Below the pieces are notes generated by a model. That model was not told the origin of the DNA. It saw nothing but the letters and a program-made list of their open reading frames with translations, and made no database searches. This document shows, piece after piece, positions 1-10,962 of a stretch of DNA of 64,000 bases (positions are counted from its first letter, which is position 1; each line of letters starts with the position of its first letter). The stretch spans positions 7,752,854 to 7,816,853 of the forward strand of contig CM055072.1 in the NCBI GenBank assembly GCA_029204045.2, given 5' to 3'. This DNA comes from Tillandsia leiboldiana. Lineage: Eukaryota > Streptophyta > Magnoliopsida > Poales > Bromeliaceae. The translations under genes and the position numbers were made by a program.

Positions 1-3000
1 GTACTCCCGCTGCATCCACAGAAAAGTCCCCGCCCTGACTACGCTGCACCTGGTCTCTAATCCTCTCAAGATAGGGGTCTCCACTTTGCTTCTCTCTAAT
101 CCTGTCCAGCAGAGTGGGCTGCAAGACCATAGACATAAGTCTTGCAGAAACCCCAGGGGACACAACCTCTATATGCAAACTCCTCAGCTGCTCTCTCAGT
201 GGCCTCTGCTAGGTAATCAGTAAGCTCAAGGACTGCCCTGCACGCCTGCTCAAAGCATCTGCGACCACGTTGGCTTTGCCGGGATGATACTGAATGCTCG
301 GGTCATAATCCTTTAGTAGCTCAAGCCACCGGCGTTGCCTCAAGTTGAGTTCCTTCTGAGTGAACAGGTACTTCAAACTCTGGTGGTCGGTGAAGATCTC
401 ACAGCGCTCGCCGTACAAATAATGTCGCCAGAGCTTCAAAGCGAAAACAACAGCGGCTAACTCCAAATCATGCCTAGGGTAATTCCTCTCATAATCCTTT
501 AACTGGCGCGAAGCATAAGCAATTACCCTACCATGCTGCATCAACACACATCCCAGGCCACTGTGGGAGGCATCACTGTAAATCACGAACCCCTCTCCCA
601 TGACTGGTAGTGCAAGGACTGGTGCGGTAATCAACCTCTGCTTCAACTCCTCGAAGCTCTGTTGGCATTGCTCTGTCCAAACAAATCTTACCCCTTTCCT
701 GGTCAATCTAGTGAGGGGAGTAGAAAGCTTCGCAAAGCCCTCTACAAACCGACGGTAGTAGCCCGCTAGGCCCAAGAAGCTTCGAATCTCTGTCACCGTT
801 GTAGGTCTAGGCCAATCCCGAACTGAATCAATCTTCGTCGGGTCCACTGCCACTCCTGCGGCTGAAACTATGTGGCCTAGAAAAGAAACCTCTCGAAACC
901 AAAAGGCGCACTTTTTCAACTTGGCATGCAACTTCTTCTCTCTCAGAAGCTGCAGCACTGTCCTCAAGTGCTTCTCGTGCTCAGAATCGCTTCGGGAAAA
1001 AATCAAGATGTCGTCGATGAAGACTACCACAAAACGGTCCAAGTACGGCTGAAACACTCGGTTCATCAGATCCATGAAAGCCGCAGGGGCATTCGTCAAT
1101 CCAAAAGGCAACACTGTGAACTCATAATGCCCGTACCGAGTCCTGAACGCCGTCTTGGATACATCCTCGGCCCTCACCTTCAGCTGGTGGTAACCGGATT
1201 GAAGATCTATCTTCGAGAAGACCACAGCTCCCTGAAGCTGATCAAATAAATCATCAATCCGAGGAAGGGGATACTTGTTCCTGACGGTCACTTTATTTAA
1301 CTCCCGGTAGTCAACACATAGCCTGAGTGATCCGTCCTTTTTCTTTACGAAAAGAATCGGTGCTCCCCACGGAGAAACACTAGGTCTAATGAATCCTCGA
1401 TCTAAGAGATCCTGCAACTGAGCTTTAAGCTCCCTCAACTCTGCCGGTGCCATCCTGTAAGGCGCCTTAGAGATTGGTGTAGTTCCCGGGACTACATCAA
1501 TCACGAACTCAATCTCACGGTCCGGCGGCATAGAAGATAACTCCGAGGGAAAAACATCCGGGTACTCGCAGACAACAGGGATGTCTTCGAGTCCAGGCAT
1601 CGCCGTAGGTGCCTCTACTATAGTAGCAAGAAAAGCAACACAACCCCTACTCAACATCTGTCGAGCTCTGGCAGAAGAAACAGTCACTGCAAACAGTGAA
1701 CTCTGACATCCCCTATAGACATACTCCTCCTGACCCGGCTCCCGAAGGGTCACAGTCCTCAATCTACAATCAATAGTAGCATAGTATCGGGACAACCAGT
1801 CCATACCCAAAACTACATCAAAATCCTGGAGCTGTCGTAGGACTAACATATCAATGGGTAAAATCCAGGGTCCTAGCTGCACTGGGCATGACCAACAACA
1901 CTCAACTACATGCAGCGCATGATCGGGAATCTGAACCTCTAATGCACAAGTCAAAGGTCCTATCTCATACCCATGCGATGATGCAAAAGTACTACTAATA
2001 AATGAATGAGATGCTCCAGTGTCAAAAAGTGCTTGAGCACGAGTAGAAGAGATACAGATAATACCTGCTACCACCTGATCGGCTGCTGAGGAATCCTGGA
2101 CCTGAGCGGCGTACACTCGCCCGCTCGCAGGTGGTCGTCTCTCTGACTGTCGGGAGGAGGTGTTACGATCTCCCTGGGTGAAACTCGGTGAAGCTCCCGC
2201 TACCTGCAAGGGCAAGGGAGGAGTCGATGCAGTCGAAGGTGCTGATGACCCTACTCTCGGGCAAGCCCAAGCTATGTGTCCCGGCTGCCCACACCGATAA
2301 CATCGGCCCTGACGCTGCTCGCACTAGTGTGGTGCGTGGGGCCCACCGCATATCACACAACGATCCGTGCGCCTCTGCTGCTGCTGTCTAGGGGGCCGAT
2401 AACCCCCTGGCCTCTGCCTCCTCTGTGACCCGCGGCCTCGTGGCTGGAACTGTGGCTGTGGTGGTCTCGGGGGCCTCGGTCTACTCGACTGCCCAAAGTC
2501 CTACTGTGCTGGGCGCTTCTCCCCGGAGCTGGTCCCTGGCGCCCCGCCCCTCTCAGACATAATCACTGACCCTCGGGAAACCCACCGAGCTCGCTCAATG
2601 GGTGCATCCAGAGTCGATAACCGGTGGGAGTGAACAAGATGGTAAATATCCTGGTGCAGACCTCTCTCAAACAAATCCACCCTCTGAGCCTCATCAGGGG
2701 CAACATGTGGCACACTGTTCAGCAACTTCTGGAACTCCCGAATATACTCCTGGAGTGGTCGATCACCCTGCTGCAATCGTCGAAGATCTTCTTCTAGCTT
2801 CTGCTTTGCACTATCGGGAAAGTAGGCCCCGCGTAGCAAAGCTCGAAACTCTGGCCATGTCAACAACTGGACTCCCGGCGGTCCAACTGGGCGGACTCGA
2901 CGCCACCAAGTCTCAGCGTCTTTCTCCAAATAATGCGTCGCCAAATGCACCTGATGTTCTTCCTTGATGAAGAGGTTCTCGAACAGTTTCTCCATCGCCG

Positions 3001-3266
3001 CAATCCAATTTTCAACGTCCCACGGCTCTGAACTCTGCCCTGAAAACCGCGGTGGGTGGAACTGGCTAATATAAGCTAGCTTGTCGGTGAGCTCCCTTTG
3101 CTCTGACACTGTCAACGGGGCGATCTGAGACGAGGTCGACGATGTCGCGACTGGAGGTGCTGCTGAAGATGTCCTCTGCTCAATCAACCTCATCATACGC
3201 TCCATATTTTCCTCCTGGCGCTTGGCCGCCTCCTCCTGGCGCTTGGCCATCTCCTCCTGGCGCTTG
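1..3266 (-). pseudogene. E1 gag-pol polyprotein, main part, with three in-frame TAG codons
   Basis: This is the major part of the E1 Gag-Pol frame, read from 3266 down to the window edge. Gag (3250-2504) contains the retrotransposon-gag helical region and repeated KRQEE heptads at its N side. A CCHC knuckle (CYRCGQPGHIAWAC) lies at about 2318-2270, the aspartic protease motif ALFDTGASHSFIS near 2020-2058, reverse transcriptase with VVFIDDILIFS near 1000-1030, and RNase H with YSDAS near 570-585 and the YHPGKANVVADALSR end near 250-290. Integrase would start beyond position 1. The frame stays open from 3266 to 1 except for TAG codons at 2501-2503, 2324-2326 and 209-211, all in the same phase. 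No frameshift is apparent. It is called a pseudogene because of these stops, but it is well preserved. Confidence 0.9.
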
Positions 3267-3375
3267 TGTCACGCCCCGGGAGTTCAAATCGCGCGGAAGA
3301 GGAGCCACCGATGCCCCTGAATCAGCCACATATTTTTTTTTTGTAAATCGTTACTCCCCGGCGCGTGCCCAGACC

Positions 3376-3434
3376 CGCCGCATACACAAATTCGCTCTGC
3401 AAATGGGCAGAGTCTCCTTTGTATATGCACGGCG
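3376..3434 (-). other. LTR-terminal stem-loop of E2 (left copy; right copy at 11072-11130)
   Basis: CGCCG plus GCATACACAAA on one side pairs with TTTGTATATGC plus CGGCG on the other, with an inner GCTCTGC/GCAGAG stem. Similar stem-loops with compensating changes are in E5 (47769-47826, 54162-54219) and E6 (57897-57955). Confidence 0.65.
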
Positions 3435-4700
3435 TCTCAACTACAAAGTGTCTCACAAGGCGTAGCACGCCCAATCTCTAACCACATCAGTTGGGGTCTC
3501 GTACACATACAACCAAACAATACACAGGATATCCTAGCATTCACTTAGAGCATAGAGGCCGGTGTTTTGAAAGGATAAATAATCACAAGGTTTTGAAAGC
3601 GGCATCCACACGACGCCATCGTTTATGAAAACAGTTCGCAAACACATAAATCCCATAAGGTTTGTAAAGCTCGGTGCCCACTCGACACCCATGTTTTAAA
3701 AGTAGTTTTCGCAATCGGTTTTCTTTGCTTTCCATCGTTCAAAACGGCCAAGTAAGAGAGAACGTAGAATTCATTCAATTATCCAAAAGGAAAGAAAAGG
3801 CAACATCCACTTCGACCCCACGGGGGTGTCGCAATCCACAACTAGCTACCATGAATAATAAAAGGAAAAGGGAAAGAAGAGTCACTGTATCTGAAGTCAC
3901 CCAAAAATCAGATCAGCACCCTCGCGTCCTCACCGGCGCCCTAGCACTCGCCCCTGGACGAACCTGTCACGGAGTGGGAAGTCAGTGACCAGAAATAGCA
4001 TGATAAGCGTAGTAAACAAAGATAAGGCAAACCACAAACACCGGAGCAACTATCCCTCCCATGCATCTTCCACCATAACCACACCCTGTATCAATACGAC
4101 ATCGGGCACCTTCCCCGATGCCCACCGCCGAGCACCTGCCTCGCAAAACAACATCGGGCACCTTCCCCGATGCCCACCGCCGAGCACCTGCCTCGGCCGC
4201 CGAGCACCTGCCTCGACATCACCGCTCACACCCCCCACCCATGGGGGCCCCCATTCCTAACGCCACCGCCGCGTGGGGTACACGGGTCAACGTACCACTT
4301 TTCCGGAAAAGCACACCCTTGCGGTGGCCAAACCGCGGGTGTGCGTGTAGCAAATTTGAGCCTCAGATTGACATTAAGTACCATAACATAACATAACAGG
4401 GTTAGTGCATAAACAGAAGGAGACTGACAATTCCACCTTGCCCCAACATGCTATTTCTAACAGTTAAACCCCATTCCCGAAATCCCCGGGAACGTACCCA
4501 CCTTGTGTGCGTCGTCCTGCGTTCGTCCAGTCCGCGTCTGTGCTCCAGTCGCCAACAGCGTCCCGCACTCCTGAAGGAACATAGGCAAGTCGAGACTTAG
4601 AAGTCCGAAACTTACAACGACTCCCAACAGCGTGCGGCGGAGTTCTTCGCACGGCACCGGCCCGTGCGACGAACATTCTGCCTGGGCGCAGCCCCGCGCG

Positions 4701-5347
4701 GCACCAGCCCGCGCGGGCGCCCCTCCTGCGGGCGGCCCCGCGCGGCCGAGCGCCGCGCGGGCGCGCTGCCTGCGGTGCGGGGCGACCCCGCGCGGCACCA
4801 GCCCGCGCGGGCGCCCCTCCTGCGGGCGGCCCCGCGCGGCCGAGCGCCGCGCGGGCGCGCTGCCCGCGGTGCGGGCGACCCCGCGCGGCACCAGCCCGCG
4901 CGGGCGCCCCTCCTGCGGGCGGCCCCGCGCGGCCGAGCGCCGCGCGGGCGCGCTGCCCGCGGTGCGGGGCGACCCCGCGCGGCACCAGCCCGCGCGGGCG
5001 CCCCTCCTGCGGGCGGCCCCGCGCGGCCAAGCGCCGCGCGGGCGCGCTGCCCGCGGTGCGGGGCGACCCCGCGCGGCACCAGCCCGCGCGGGCGCCCCTC
5101 CTGCGGGCGGCCCCGCGCGGCCGAGCGCCGCGCGTGGCGCGCTGCCCGCAGTGCGGGGCGACCCCGCGCGGCACCAGCCCGCGCGGGCGCCCCTCCTGCG
5201 GGCGGCCCCGCGCGGCCGAGCGCCGCGCGGGCGCGCTGCCCGTGGTGCGGGGCGACCCCGCGCGGCACCAGCCCGCGCGGGCGCCCCTCCTGCGGGCGGC
5301 CCCGCGCGGCCGAGCGCCGCGCGGGCGCGCGGCCCGCGGTGCGCGAT
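4701..5347. repeat. 94-bp GC-rich tandem array in E2 left LTR, seven copies
   Basis: Units start at the GCACCAGCCCGCGCGGGCGC motif at 4701, 4795, 4888, 4982, 5076, 5171 and 5265, giving periods of 94, 93, 94, 94, 95 and 94. Off-length steps come from single G, T or C indels. Units are almost pure G+C and contain several self-complementary GCGCGG/CCGCGC stretches. All ORFs reported across it on both strands (Ala/Arg/Pro/Gly-rich) are compositional artefacts. Confidence 0.95.
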
Positions 5348-5905
5348 GGCGCCGGCCCTCCTCCCTCCTCGTGACCAACAAAAGGAAAAAGGGAAAGCTT
5401 CCCCCGAACGAAACGCATCCGACTCACCTCGATGTGTGAAAGAGGAGGAAAGAGAGGGATCGTCCGCTTGCCTCCACCGGTCCACCCTTGCGGTGTGCTT
5501 GGTCACTCTTTGCCGGCGGCTACGAGGGAGGAAGAAAAAGAAAAGAGGCGGCCACCAAAAGAAAATAAGAGGAACCCTAATCCTCTTTCCCACACGGCCA
5601 TATAAATACTAAAAAGGATTAGGGTTTACCTTAAAAGGTGTGCGTGCTGCCAACACGGATCCCGAGGCGTCTAAGGGGGACCCCAACTTCGAGAATTAAT
5701 TCCGGTCAGACCGGGAGTCGGAAAAATAAACCGATCGCGCCCACGCGCTCCGTTCCGCGAGCTCTACCGCCTAAAATTATTTGCGGGCCCCGACGGTCTG
5801 TCCGGAAAAACACCAAAAATGAGGCCCCCGGTCAGGCATTACAAGAAGAGGGTGACCAGAAGGGTTAAGGAAAAGCCGGGTCTTACACCACTTACCGCTA
5901 AAAAC

Positions 5906-5925
5906 AAGTTTCGTCCCCGAAACTT
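5906..5925 (-). other. Conserved hairpin just before the E2 3' LTR
   Basis: On the minus strand AAGTTTCG pairs with CGAAACTT around a GGGA loop. It overlaps the gag-pol stop codon and lies about 20 bases before the LTR. The same structure is at the same place in E3, E4, E5 and E6. Confidence 0.75.
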
Positions 5926-8900
5926 AATCTTCCCCAGCGGCGAACAGGTCCGGGTAGCACTCCCTCATCTTTGACTCGGGTTCCCAAGTTGCCTCACGCT
6001 CTTCTTGATTGCTCCAAAGCACCTTTACGTAGGGAATTGTCCGACTACGCAGCTTTTTGTCCTCCCGGGCTAGGATCCGCACCGGTACTTCCGCGAAACT
6101 TAAATCCTCCTTGAGTTCAATCGCGGAGGTGTCCAGCACTCGCGATGGGTCGGGGAGGTATTTTCGAAGCATGGATACGTGGAACACCTCATGAATGCGG
6201 TCAAGGTTCGGTGGTAGGGCGAGGCGGTAGGCTACCGGGCCGATGCGCTCCAGAATCTCAAACGGCCCTATGTACCGCGGGCTCAACTTGCCCCTCAACC
6301 CAAACCGTTTCACCCCCTTTGACGGCGACACCCGCAGTAACACGTGCTCTCCCACCTGGAATTCCAAGTCGCGACGTCTCTGGTCCGCGTAGCTCTTTTG
6401 CCGGCTCTGGGCGGTCGCCAAACGTCGCCTGATGAGGCGCACTCTTTCCTCTGTCTCGGCCACTAAGTCCGGCCCCAAAAACTTTCTCTCCCCCAGATCG
6501 TCCCAACAGATCGGGGATCTACAGCGTCTGCCGTACAATGCTTCGTACGGCGCCATCTGGATGCTCGCTTGGTAGCTGTTGTTATAAGCGAACTCTGCAA
6601 GGGGTAGGTAGCGCGACCATCCGTCTCCCAAATCCAGCACGCACGCCCGAAGCATGTCCTCGAGTATCTGAATCACCCGCTCGGATTGCCCGTCCGTCTG
6701 GGGGTGAAAAGCTGAGCTGAAGTGTAACTTGGTCCCCAAGGCTCGTTGTAGACTCTTCCAAAAGTTCGAAACGAACCTCGTGTCCCTGTCCGAGGTGATC
6801 GTCGTCGGCACCCCGTGCAGCCTTACAATCTCGCTGAGGTAGACCTGTGCCAGCCGGTCGCGTGTCCAGGTCGTGTGGATGGGTAGGAAGTGAGCTGACT
6901 TCGTTAGCCGATCCACGACAACCCAGATAGCGTCGTGTCCCTGCTGCGAACGGGGGAATCCGGTGACGAAGTCCATTGTGACTTGCTCCCACTTCCATTC
7001 GGGCACGGGTAGAGGTTGCAATTTCCCCGCCGGCCGTTGATGCTCGGCTTTCACCTGTTGGCAAATCAAACAGTGAGCCACGAACAGCGTCACATCTCCC
7101 TTCAATCTTGGCCACCAGAAGGTCTGTCGGATATCCCGGTACATCTTGGTGCCTCCAGGGTGCGCCACGTAGGGGGCGCAATGTGCTTCAGTCAGGATTT
7201 CTTTCTTTAGATCCGGCAGATCGGGCACGCAGATCCGCCCTCGGAACCGAAGGGTGCCGTCCGTTCCCACTGCAAAGTCTCCTTCCTGCTCCGGTGAAAT
7301 CCTATCTCGTTCCAGCTGTAGCTGCGGATCCGCACCTTGGCCTTCCCGAATCCTCTCCAATAGGGTCGGCGCGACTGTTAGGGTCAACAGTCGCTCAACC
7401 GTCCCTGCTGGTACCACTTCCAACCTCAATCGTGAAAATTCCGCGATCAAGTCGTTCTGCTGCGTGATCGCGCCCGCCGAAGTTCCTTCTGCTTGTCCCT
7501 TTCGGCTTAGAGCGTCGGCTACCACATTTGCTTTCCCCGGGTGGTACTGGATGGTTAAGTCGTAGTCCTTCAGTAGCTCCAACCACCTCCTCTGCCGTAG
7601 GTTAAGCTCCTTCTGGGTGAAAAGGTACTTAAGGCTTTGGTGGTCCGAGAACACGTTGCAATGCACACCGTAGAGGTAGTGCCTCCACAGTTTCAGAACG
7701 AAGACCACTGCGGCAAGCTCCAAGTCATGGATCGGGTAGTTCTGTTCGTAATCCTTGAGTTGTCTTGAAGCATAGGCAATGACTCTTCCTTGCTGCATTA
7801 GTACTCCTCCCAGTCCTATTCGCGATGCATCGCAGTAGACTTCGTAGTCTTCTCCAGGGGTTGGTAAGGCAAGCACAGGCGCTCTTGTTAACCGTTTCTT
7901 AAGTTCTTCAAAGCTCTCTTGGCATTGGACCGTCCATATGAACTTTACTCCTTTCCGGGTTAGGCGGTTCAGAGGGGTCGCAATCTTCGAGAAACCCTCC
8001 ACGAAACGTCTGTAGTATCCCGCAAGGCCCAAGAAGCTGCGCACCTCTGTCACTGTGGTCGGCTGGGGCCAGTCGGTCACCGACTCCACCTTCTTGGGAT
8101 CCACTGCGACTCCTGCTGCTGAAATGATATGCCCTAGAAACCCCACTTCGCGAAGCCAGAATTCGCATTTCTTAAGTTTTGCGAACAGCTCCTGCTCCCT
8201 AAGGGTCTGTAGAATAATTCGTAGGTGCTCCTCGTGCTTCTCATCGGTGGTGGAGTAAATTAGGATGTCGTCGATGAAGACCACAACGAACTGATCCAGG
8301 AAGGGTCTGAAAACTCGGTTCATCATGTCCATGAACACCGCTGGGGCATTGGTAAGCCCGAACGGCATTACTGTGAACTCGTAATGGCCATACCGAGTCC
8401 GGAATGCCGTCTTCGGAATATCCTCGTCTCGAACTCTGAGCTGGTGGTAGCCCGACTGCAGGTCAATTTTTGAAAAGACAGTTGCACCCCGCAGCTGGTC
8501 AAAGAGGTCATCAATCCTAGGTAAGGGGTACTTGTTTTTCACTGTGACTTTGTTGATTTCCCGGTAGTCGATGCACAACCGCAAGCTCCCGTCTTTCTTT
8601 CGTACAAAGAGTACAGGTGCGCCCCAAGGGGACACACTCGGTCGGATAAACCCCTTGTCCAGAAGGTCCTCTAGCTGCGCCTTAAGTTCCTTCAGCTCCG
8701 CGAAGGCCATCCTGTAGGGGGCCTTCGTGATTGGTCGAGTGCCGGGTGGAAGCTCAATGGGAAAGACAACTTCTCGCTCGGGGGGTAAACCAGGTAGTTC
8801 GGCCGGAAAAACATCTGGGAAGTCCCTCACCACAGGGATGTCGGGGAGTGCCGTGGAGGATCCGGCGGCCAGGGCCACCGACACCAAGTAGGCCATACAC

Positions 8901-10717
8901 CCGCCCTCTACCAACTTTCTGGCTCGGGATGCAGGAATCATGGAAGAAAAGGAAACGCTCTTGCAAGCCAAGTACACGTTCTCCGGAAAATCGGGGTACA
9001 TCAGTCGTACCTCGCGCTTCTCGCAGTCTATGACCGCAAGGTACCACGTGAGCCAATCCATTCCGAGCACTACATCATACTCTTTCAATGGAATGACTAC
9101 CAGATCCCAGGGGCACGGAAGCCTTCCCATCCATATAGGGCAGGAAGGCACCATGTTGCGTGCCTCCAAGGATCCCCCCGCGGTGTGAACGGTCATCAAA
9201 CTGGGTAAGGGTCTCAACTCAAAATCATGGGTCAGTGCGAAGTCTCGAGACATAAACGAGAGGGTCGCTCCGGTGTCAAAAAGGGTTCTAGCGCGATAAA
9301 CAGAAGCAAGAGTGATACCTGCGACGACGTGCTCAGACGGGTGTGTCTCCTGCTGACCCATCGAATAGACGCGGCCTCCCGAAGGCGGTGGCTTTTCCCC
9401 TACAGATCGGGGTGCTGGCGGTCTGGGGGCTGACGTCATTGGCGCTTTCCCCCGCCCTGCGTGCTGGGGTGAAGGCACGGAGGCTGCTGAAGATGTGGTG
9501 CCTTGGTTCAGGGGACAGTTGAAACGGAAGTGTCCCTGCTTGCCACATCGGAAACAATGGTCCTGTCTCTTGGAGCAATCCATCACTCGGTGCGCCCCGC
9601 CGCAGATCACGCATGAGCGGTCCTCCGGGCGTTGTCCCTCTCCCGGCGCTCCCCTGGTCCTTTGCTGGGGTCTCCACCGCTTAGGGGGCCGATTCCCGCT
9701 GGAGGAGCCCCCTCCCCCTGAAGTCGTCTGGGTCCGCTTCCTGTCGTCTTGCTGGTGGGAGCCTTCCCTTCGGGCGCGCGTGACGGCAAAGCCTCGTTCC
9801 ACGATGGTGGCTCGGTCGACCACCTTCTGAAAGGTATGCAGATCCGCCGCGTCCACCACTTGGAAAATGTCAGTCCTCAATCCATCCACAAACAGTTGTG
9901 CCTTATGGGATTCATCCCGAATGACGAACGGGACACAGTTCGCCAGTCTCACGAACTCCTTCTGGTACTCCATTACTGTTTTGGTTCCCTGCCTGATGTG
10001 GTTTAGGTCGTCCTCTAGTTGTTTCTTCACGCTATTGGTAAAGAACGCCCCGAATAGCTGCTGTTTAAAGGTAGTCCATGACGGAAGGGTAGCGCCCGAC
10101 GCAGAGTCGGGGCGTACGGTCTTCCACCAAATGCGGGCGTTCCCCTCGAGCAAGTGGGCGGCCAGGGGGACCCGCTCGTGGTCTTCCATCAATAGGTCCT
10201 CGAATAATTTCTCCATCGTATCCACCCATTTCTCCACAACCCAGGGGTCTGTCGTGTCCCCCTCGAACGTTGGCGGGTCGTATTTCTTGAAGTCGGCCAG
10301 GTTGGCGCGCACACGGTCTCGCTCGTTTGGTAGGTTCGCCCCCTCCTTCGCGACGTTGGCGGTCGCGGCGGGAGTGGGTAACACTACCGTCACACTCGGA
10401 GCAATTCCGACGATTGGTGTCGCCGCCGGCCCTGCCGTTGCCGTCGAAGGGGCCACCACTGGGGCCGAGGCCCGGGTGGGGGCAGCCCCTCCTTCGGTCT
10501 CCATCACCGGTGCAGCTGGCCCCGGGAGAGGGCCCGGGGCAACCTCTGCCGTCGCAGCGGCCTGCTGTTGCTGCGTCAGTTGGCGCACGCGGTCGTTCAG
10601 GGCTGCCAACTGTTCCGCCATCTCTTGTAGCTGCTGCCTTAGGAGCTGATTCTCCGCAGTCATCGCTTCCGCTGCGTCCGCCCCCGTGTCCCCGGCTGTG
10701 GATCTAGTCCTGGCCAT
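5924..10717 (-). CDS. gag-pol: E2 Gag-Pol polyprotein (gag, protease, RT, RNase H, integrase, chromodomain)
   Basis: An intact 1597-residue polyprotein, of usual size for a plant chromovirus, starting MARTRSTAGDTGAD. Order of domains: a Gln-rich coiled coil (about 20-60), gag (140-310), a double zinc knuckle (CVIC near 367 and CFRCGKQGHFRFNC near 387-400), aspartic protease (LFDTGATLSFMS, D near 481), reverse transcriptase (YREINKVTVKNKYPLPRIDD; catalytic FIDD near 814), RNase H (YCDAS near 961, ending KANVVADALSRKG near 1070), integrase with HHCC finger (HPGGTK...HCLICQQVK, about 1180-1220) and DDE core (D near 1268, D near 1310, E near 1346 in SERVIQILED; the last two are 35 apart), a GPF/Y module (IGPFEILERIGPVAYRL) and a C-terminal chromodomain (about 1540-1590, ending WEPESKMRECYPDLF). 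The chromodomain places it among chromoviruses; Tekay/Del is my inference. The stop codon TAA (5924-5926) overlaps a conserved hairpin. Confidence 0.95.
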   Translation of the reverse strand: MARTRSTAGDTGADAAEAMTAENQLLRQQLQEMAEQLAALNDRVRQLTQQQQAAATAEVAPGPLPGPAAPVMETEGGAAPTRASAPVVAPSTATAGPAATPIVGIAPSVTVVLPTPAATANVAKEGANLPNERDRVRANLADFKKYDPPTFEGDTTDPWVVEKWVDTMEKLFEDLLMEDHERVPLAAHLLEGNARIWWKTVRPDSASGATLPSWTTFKQQLFGAFFTNSVKKQLEDDLNHIRQGTKTVMEYQKEFVRLANCVPFVIRDESHKAQLFVDGLRTDIFQVVDAADLHTFQKVVDRATIVERGFAVTRARREGSHQQDDRKRTQTTSGGGGSSSGNRPPKRWRPQQRTRGAPGEGQRPEDRSCVICGGAHRVMDCSKRQDHCFRCGKQGHFRFNCPLNQGTTSSAASVPSPQHAGRGKAPMTSAPRPPAPRSVGEKPPPSGGRVYSMGQQETHPSEHVVAGITLASVYRARTLFDTGATLSFMSRDFALTHDFELRPLPSLMTVHTAGGSLEARNMVPSCPIWMGRLPCPWDLVVIPLKEYDVVLGMDWLTWYLAVIDCEKREVRLMYPDFPENVYLACKSVSFSSMIPASRARKLVEGGCMAYLVSVALAAGSSTALPDIPVVRDFPDVFPAELPGLPPEREVVFPIELPPGTRPITKAPYRMAFAELKELKAQLEDLLDKGFIRPSVSPWGAPVLFVRKKDGSLRLCIDYREINKVTVKNKYPLPRIDDLFDQLRGATVFSKIDLQSGYHQLRVRDEDIPKTAFRTRYGHYEFTVMPFGLTNAPAVFMDMMNRVFRPFLDQFVVVFIDDILIYSTTDEKHEEHLRIILQTLREQELFAKLKKCEFWLREVGFLGHIISAAGVAVDPKKVESVTDWPQPTTVTEVRSFLGLAGYYRRFVEGFSKIATPLNRLTRKGVKFIWTVQCQESFEELKKRLTRAPVLALPTPGEDYEVYCDASRIGLGGVLMQQGRVIAYASRQLKDYEQNYPIHDLELAAVVFVLKLWRHYLYGVHCNVFSDHQSLKYLFTQKELNLRQRRWLELLKDYDLTIQYHPGKANVVADALSRKGQAEGTSAGAITQQNDLIAEFSRLRLEVVPAGTVERLLTLTVAPTLLERIREGQGADPQLQLERDRISPEQEGDFAVGTDGTLRFRGRICVPDLPDLKKEILTEAHCAPYVAHPGGTKMYRDIRQTFWWPRLKGDVTLFVAHCLICQQVKAEHQRPAGKLQPLPVPEWKWEQVTMDFVTGFPRSQQGHDAIWVVVDRLTKSAHFLPIHTTWTRDRLAQVYLSEIVRLHGVPTTITSDRDTRFVSNFWKSLQRALGTKLHFSSAFHPQTDGQSERVIQILEDMLRACVLDLGDGWSRYLPLAEFAYNNSYQASIQMAPYEALYGRRCRSPICWDDLGERKFLGPDLVAETEERVRLIRRRLATAQSRQKSYADQRRRDLEFQVGEHVLLRVSPSKGVKRFGLRGKLSPRYIGPFEILERIGPVAYRLALPPNLDRIHEVFHVSMLRKYLPDPSRVLDTSAIELKEDLSFAEVPVRILAREDKKLRSRTIPYVKVLWSNQEEREATWEPESKMRECYPDLFAAGED

Positions 10718-10941
10718 GATCTGAACATTTGCACGAACCAGTTACTCCTAGTTTAAATAAAACGGCACGCCACTAGTGCTGGCACTAGAGGGAGAAAAGA
10801 AAAAGAACACTAATCCCCTCCCCCCCCTTTTTCCCCCAACGAGCACTCGCGTTTTATTTATCCCGTGTTCACTTTATTACTCAGTAGCCAGAGTATTGCG
10901 CCCGTGGATGTTAGGCCCCGACTGTTGTGGTTAAAGTTTAC

Positions 10942-10954
10942 CTCTCTGATACCA
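10942..10954 (-). promoter_or_regulatory. E2 primer binding site for initiator Met tRNA
   Basis: On the minus strand reads TGGTATCAGAGAG, matching the complement of the 3' end of plant initiator Met tRNA for the first eleven bases. It lies eight bases from the LTR edge at 10963, the usual position for reverse-transcription priming. Confidence 0.9.
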
Positions 10955-10962
10955 TCTTAATC

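Larger units (their letters stand above)
3267..5887 (-). repeat. E2 left LTR (3' LTR of the element)
   Basis: Bounded by TG...CA when read on the minus strand and nearly identical to 10963-13584. In minus orientation it contains a 5' splice-like site (CGAG|GTGAGT, intron base 5427), the GC-rich 94-bp array (4701-5347), a nested hairpin (4312-4343), five short hairpins with GNNGGTG loops (about 4098-4225), a 3' splice-like site (ends at 3964) and a terminal stem-loop (3376-3434). No coding potential; long ORFs in the array are artefacts of GC content. Confidence 0.93.

Noticed and set aside
870..1249. Small plus-strand ORFs over E1 RT
   Set aside because: Shadow frames of the minus-strand RT coding sequence.
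4457..5612. Long Ala/Arg/Pro/Gly-rich ORFs on both strands (also 12153-13309)
   Set aside because: They run across the 94-bp GC-rich tandem array, where stop codons are rare in every frame, and both strands are open at once. No domain is recognisable and the array is part of an LTR.
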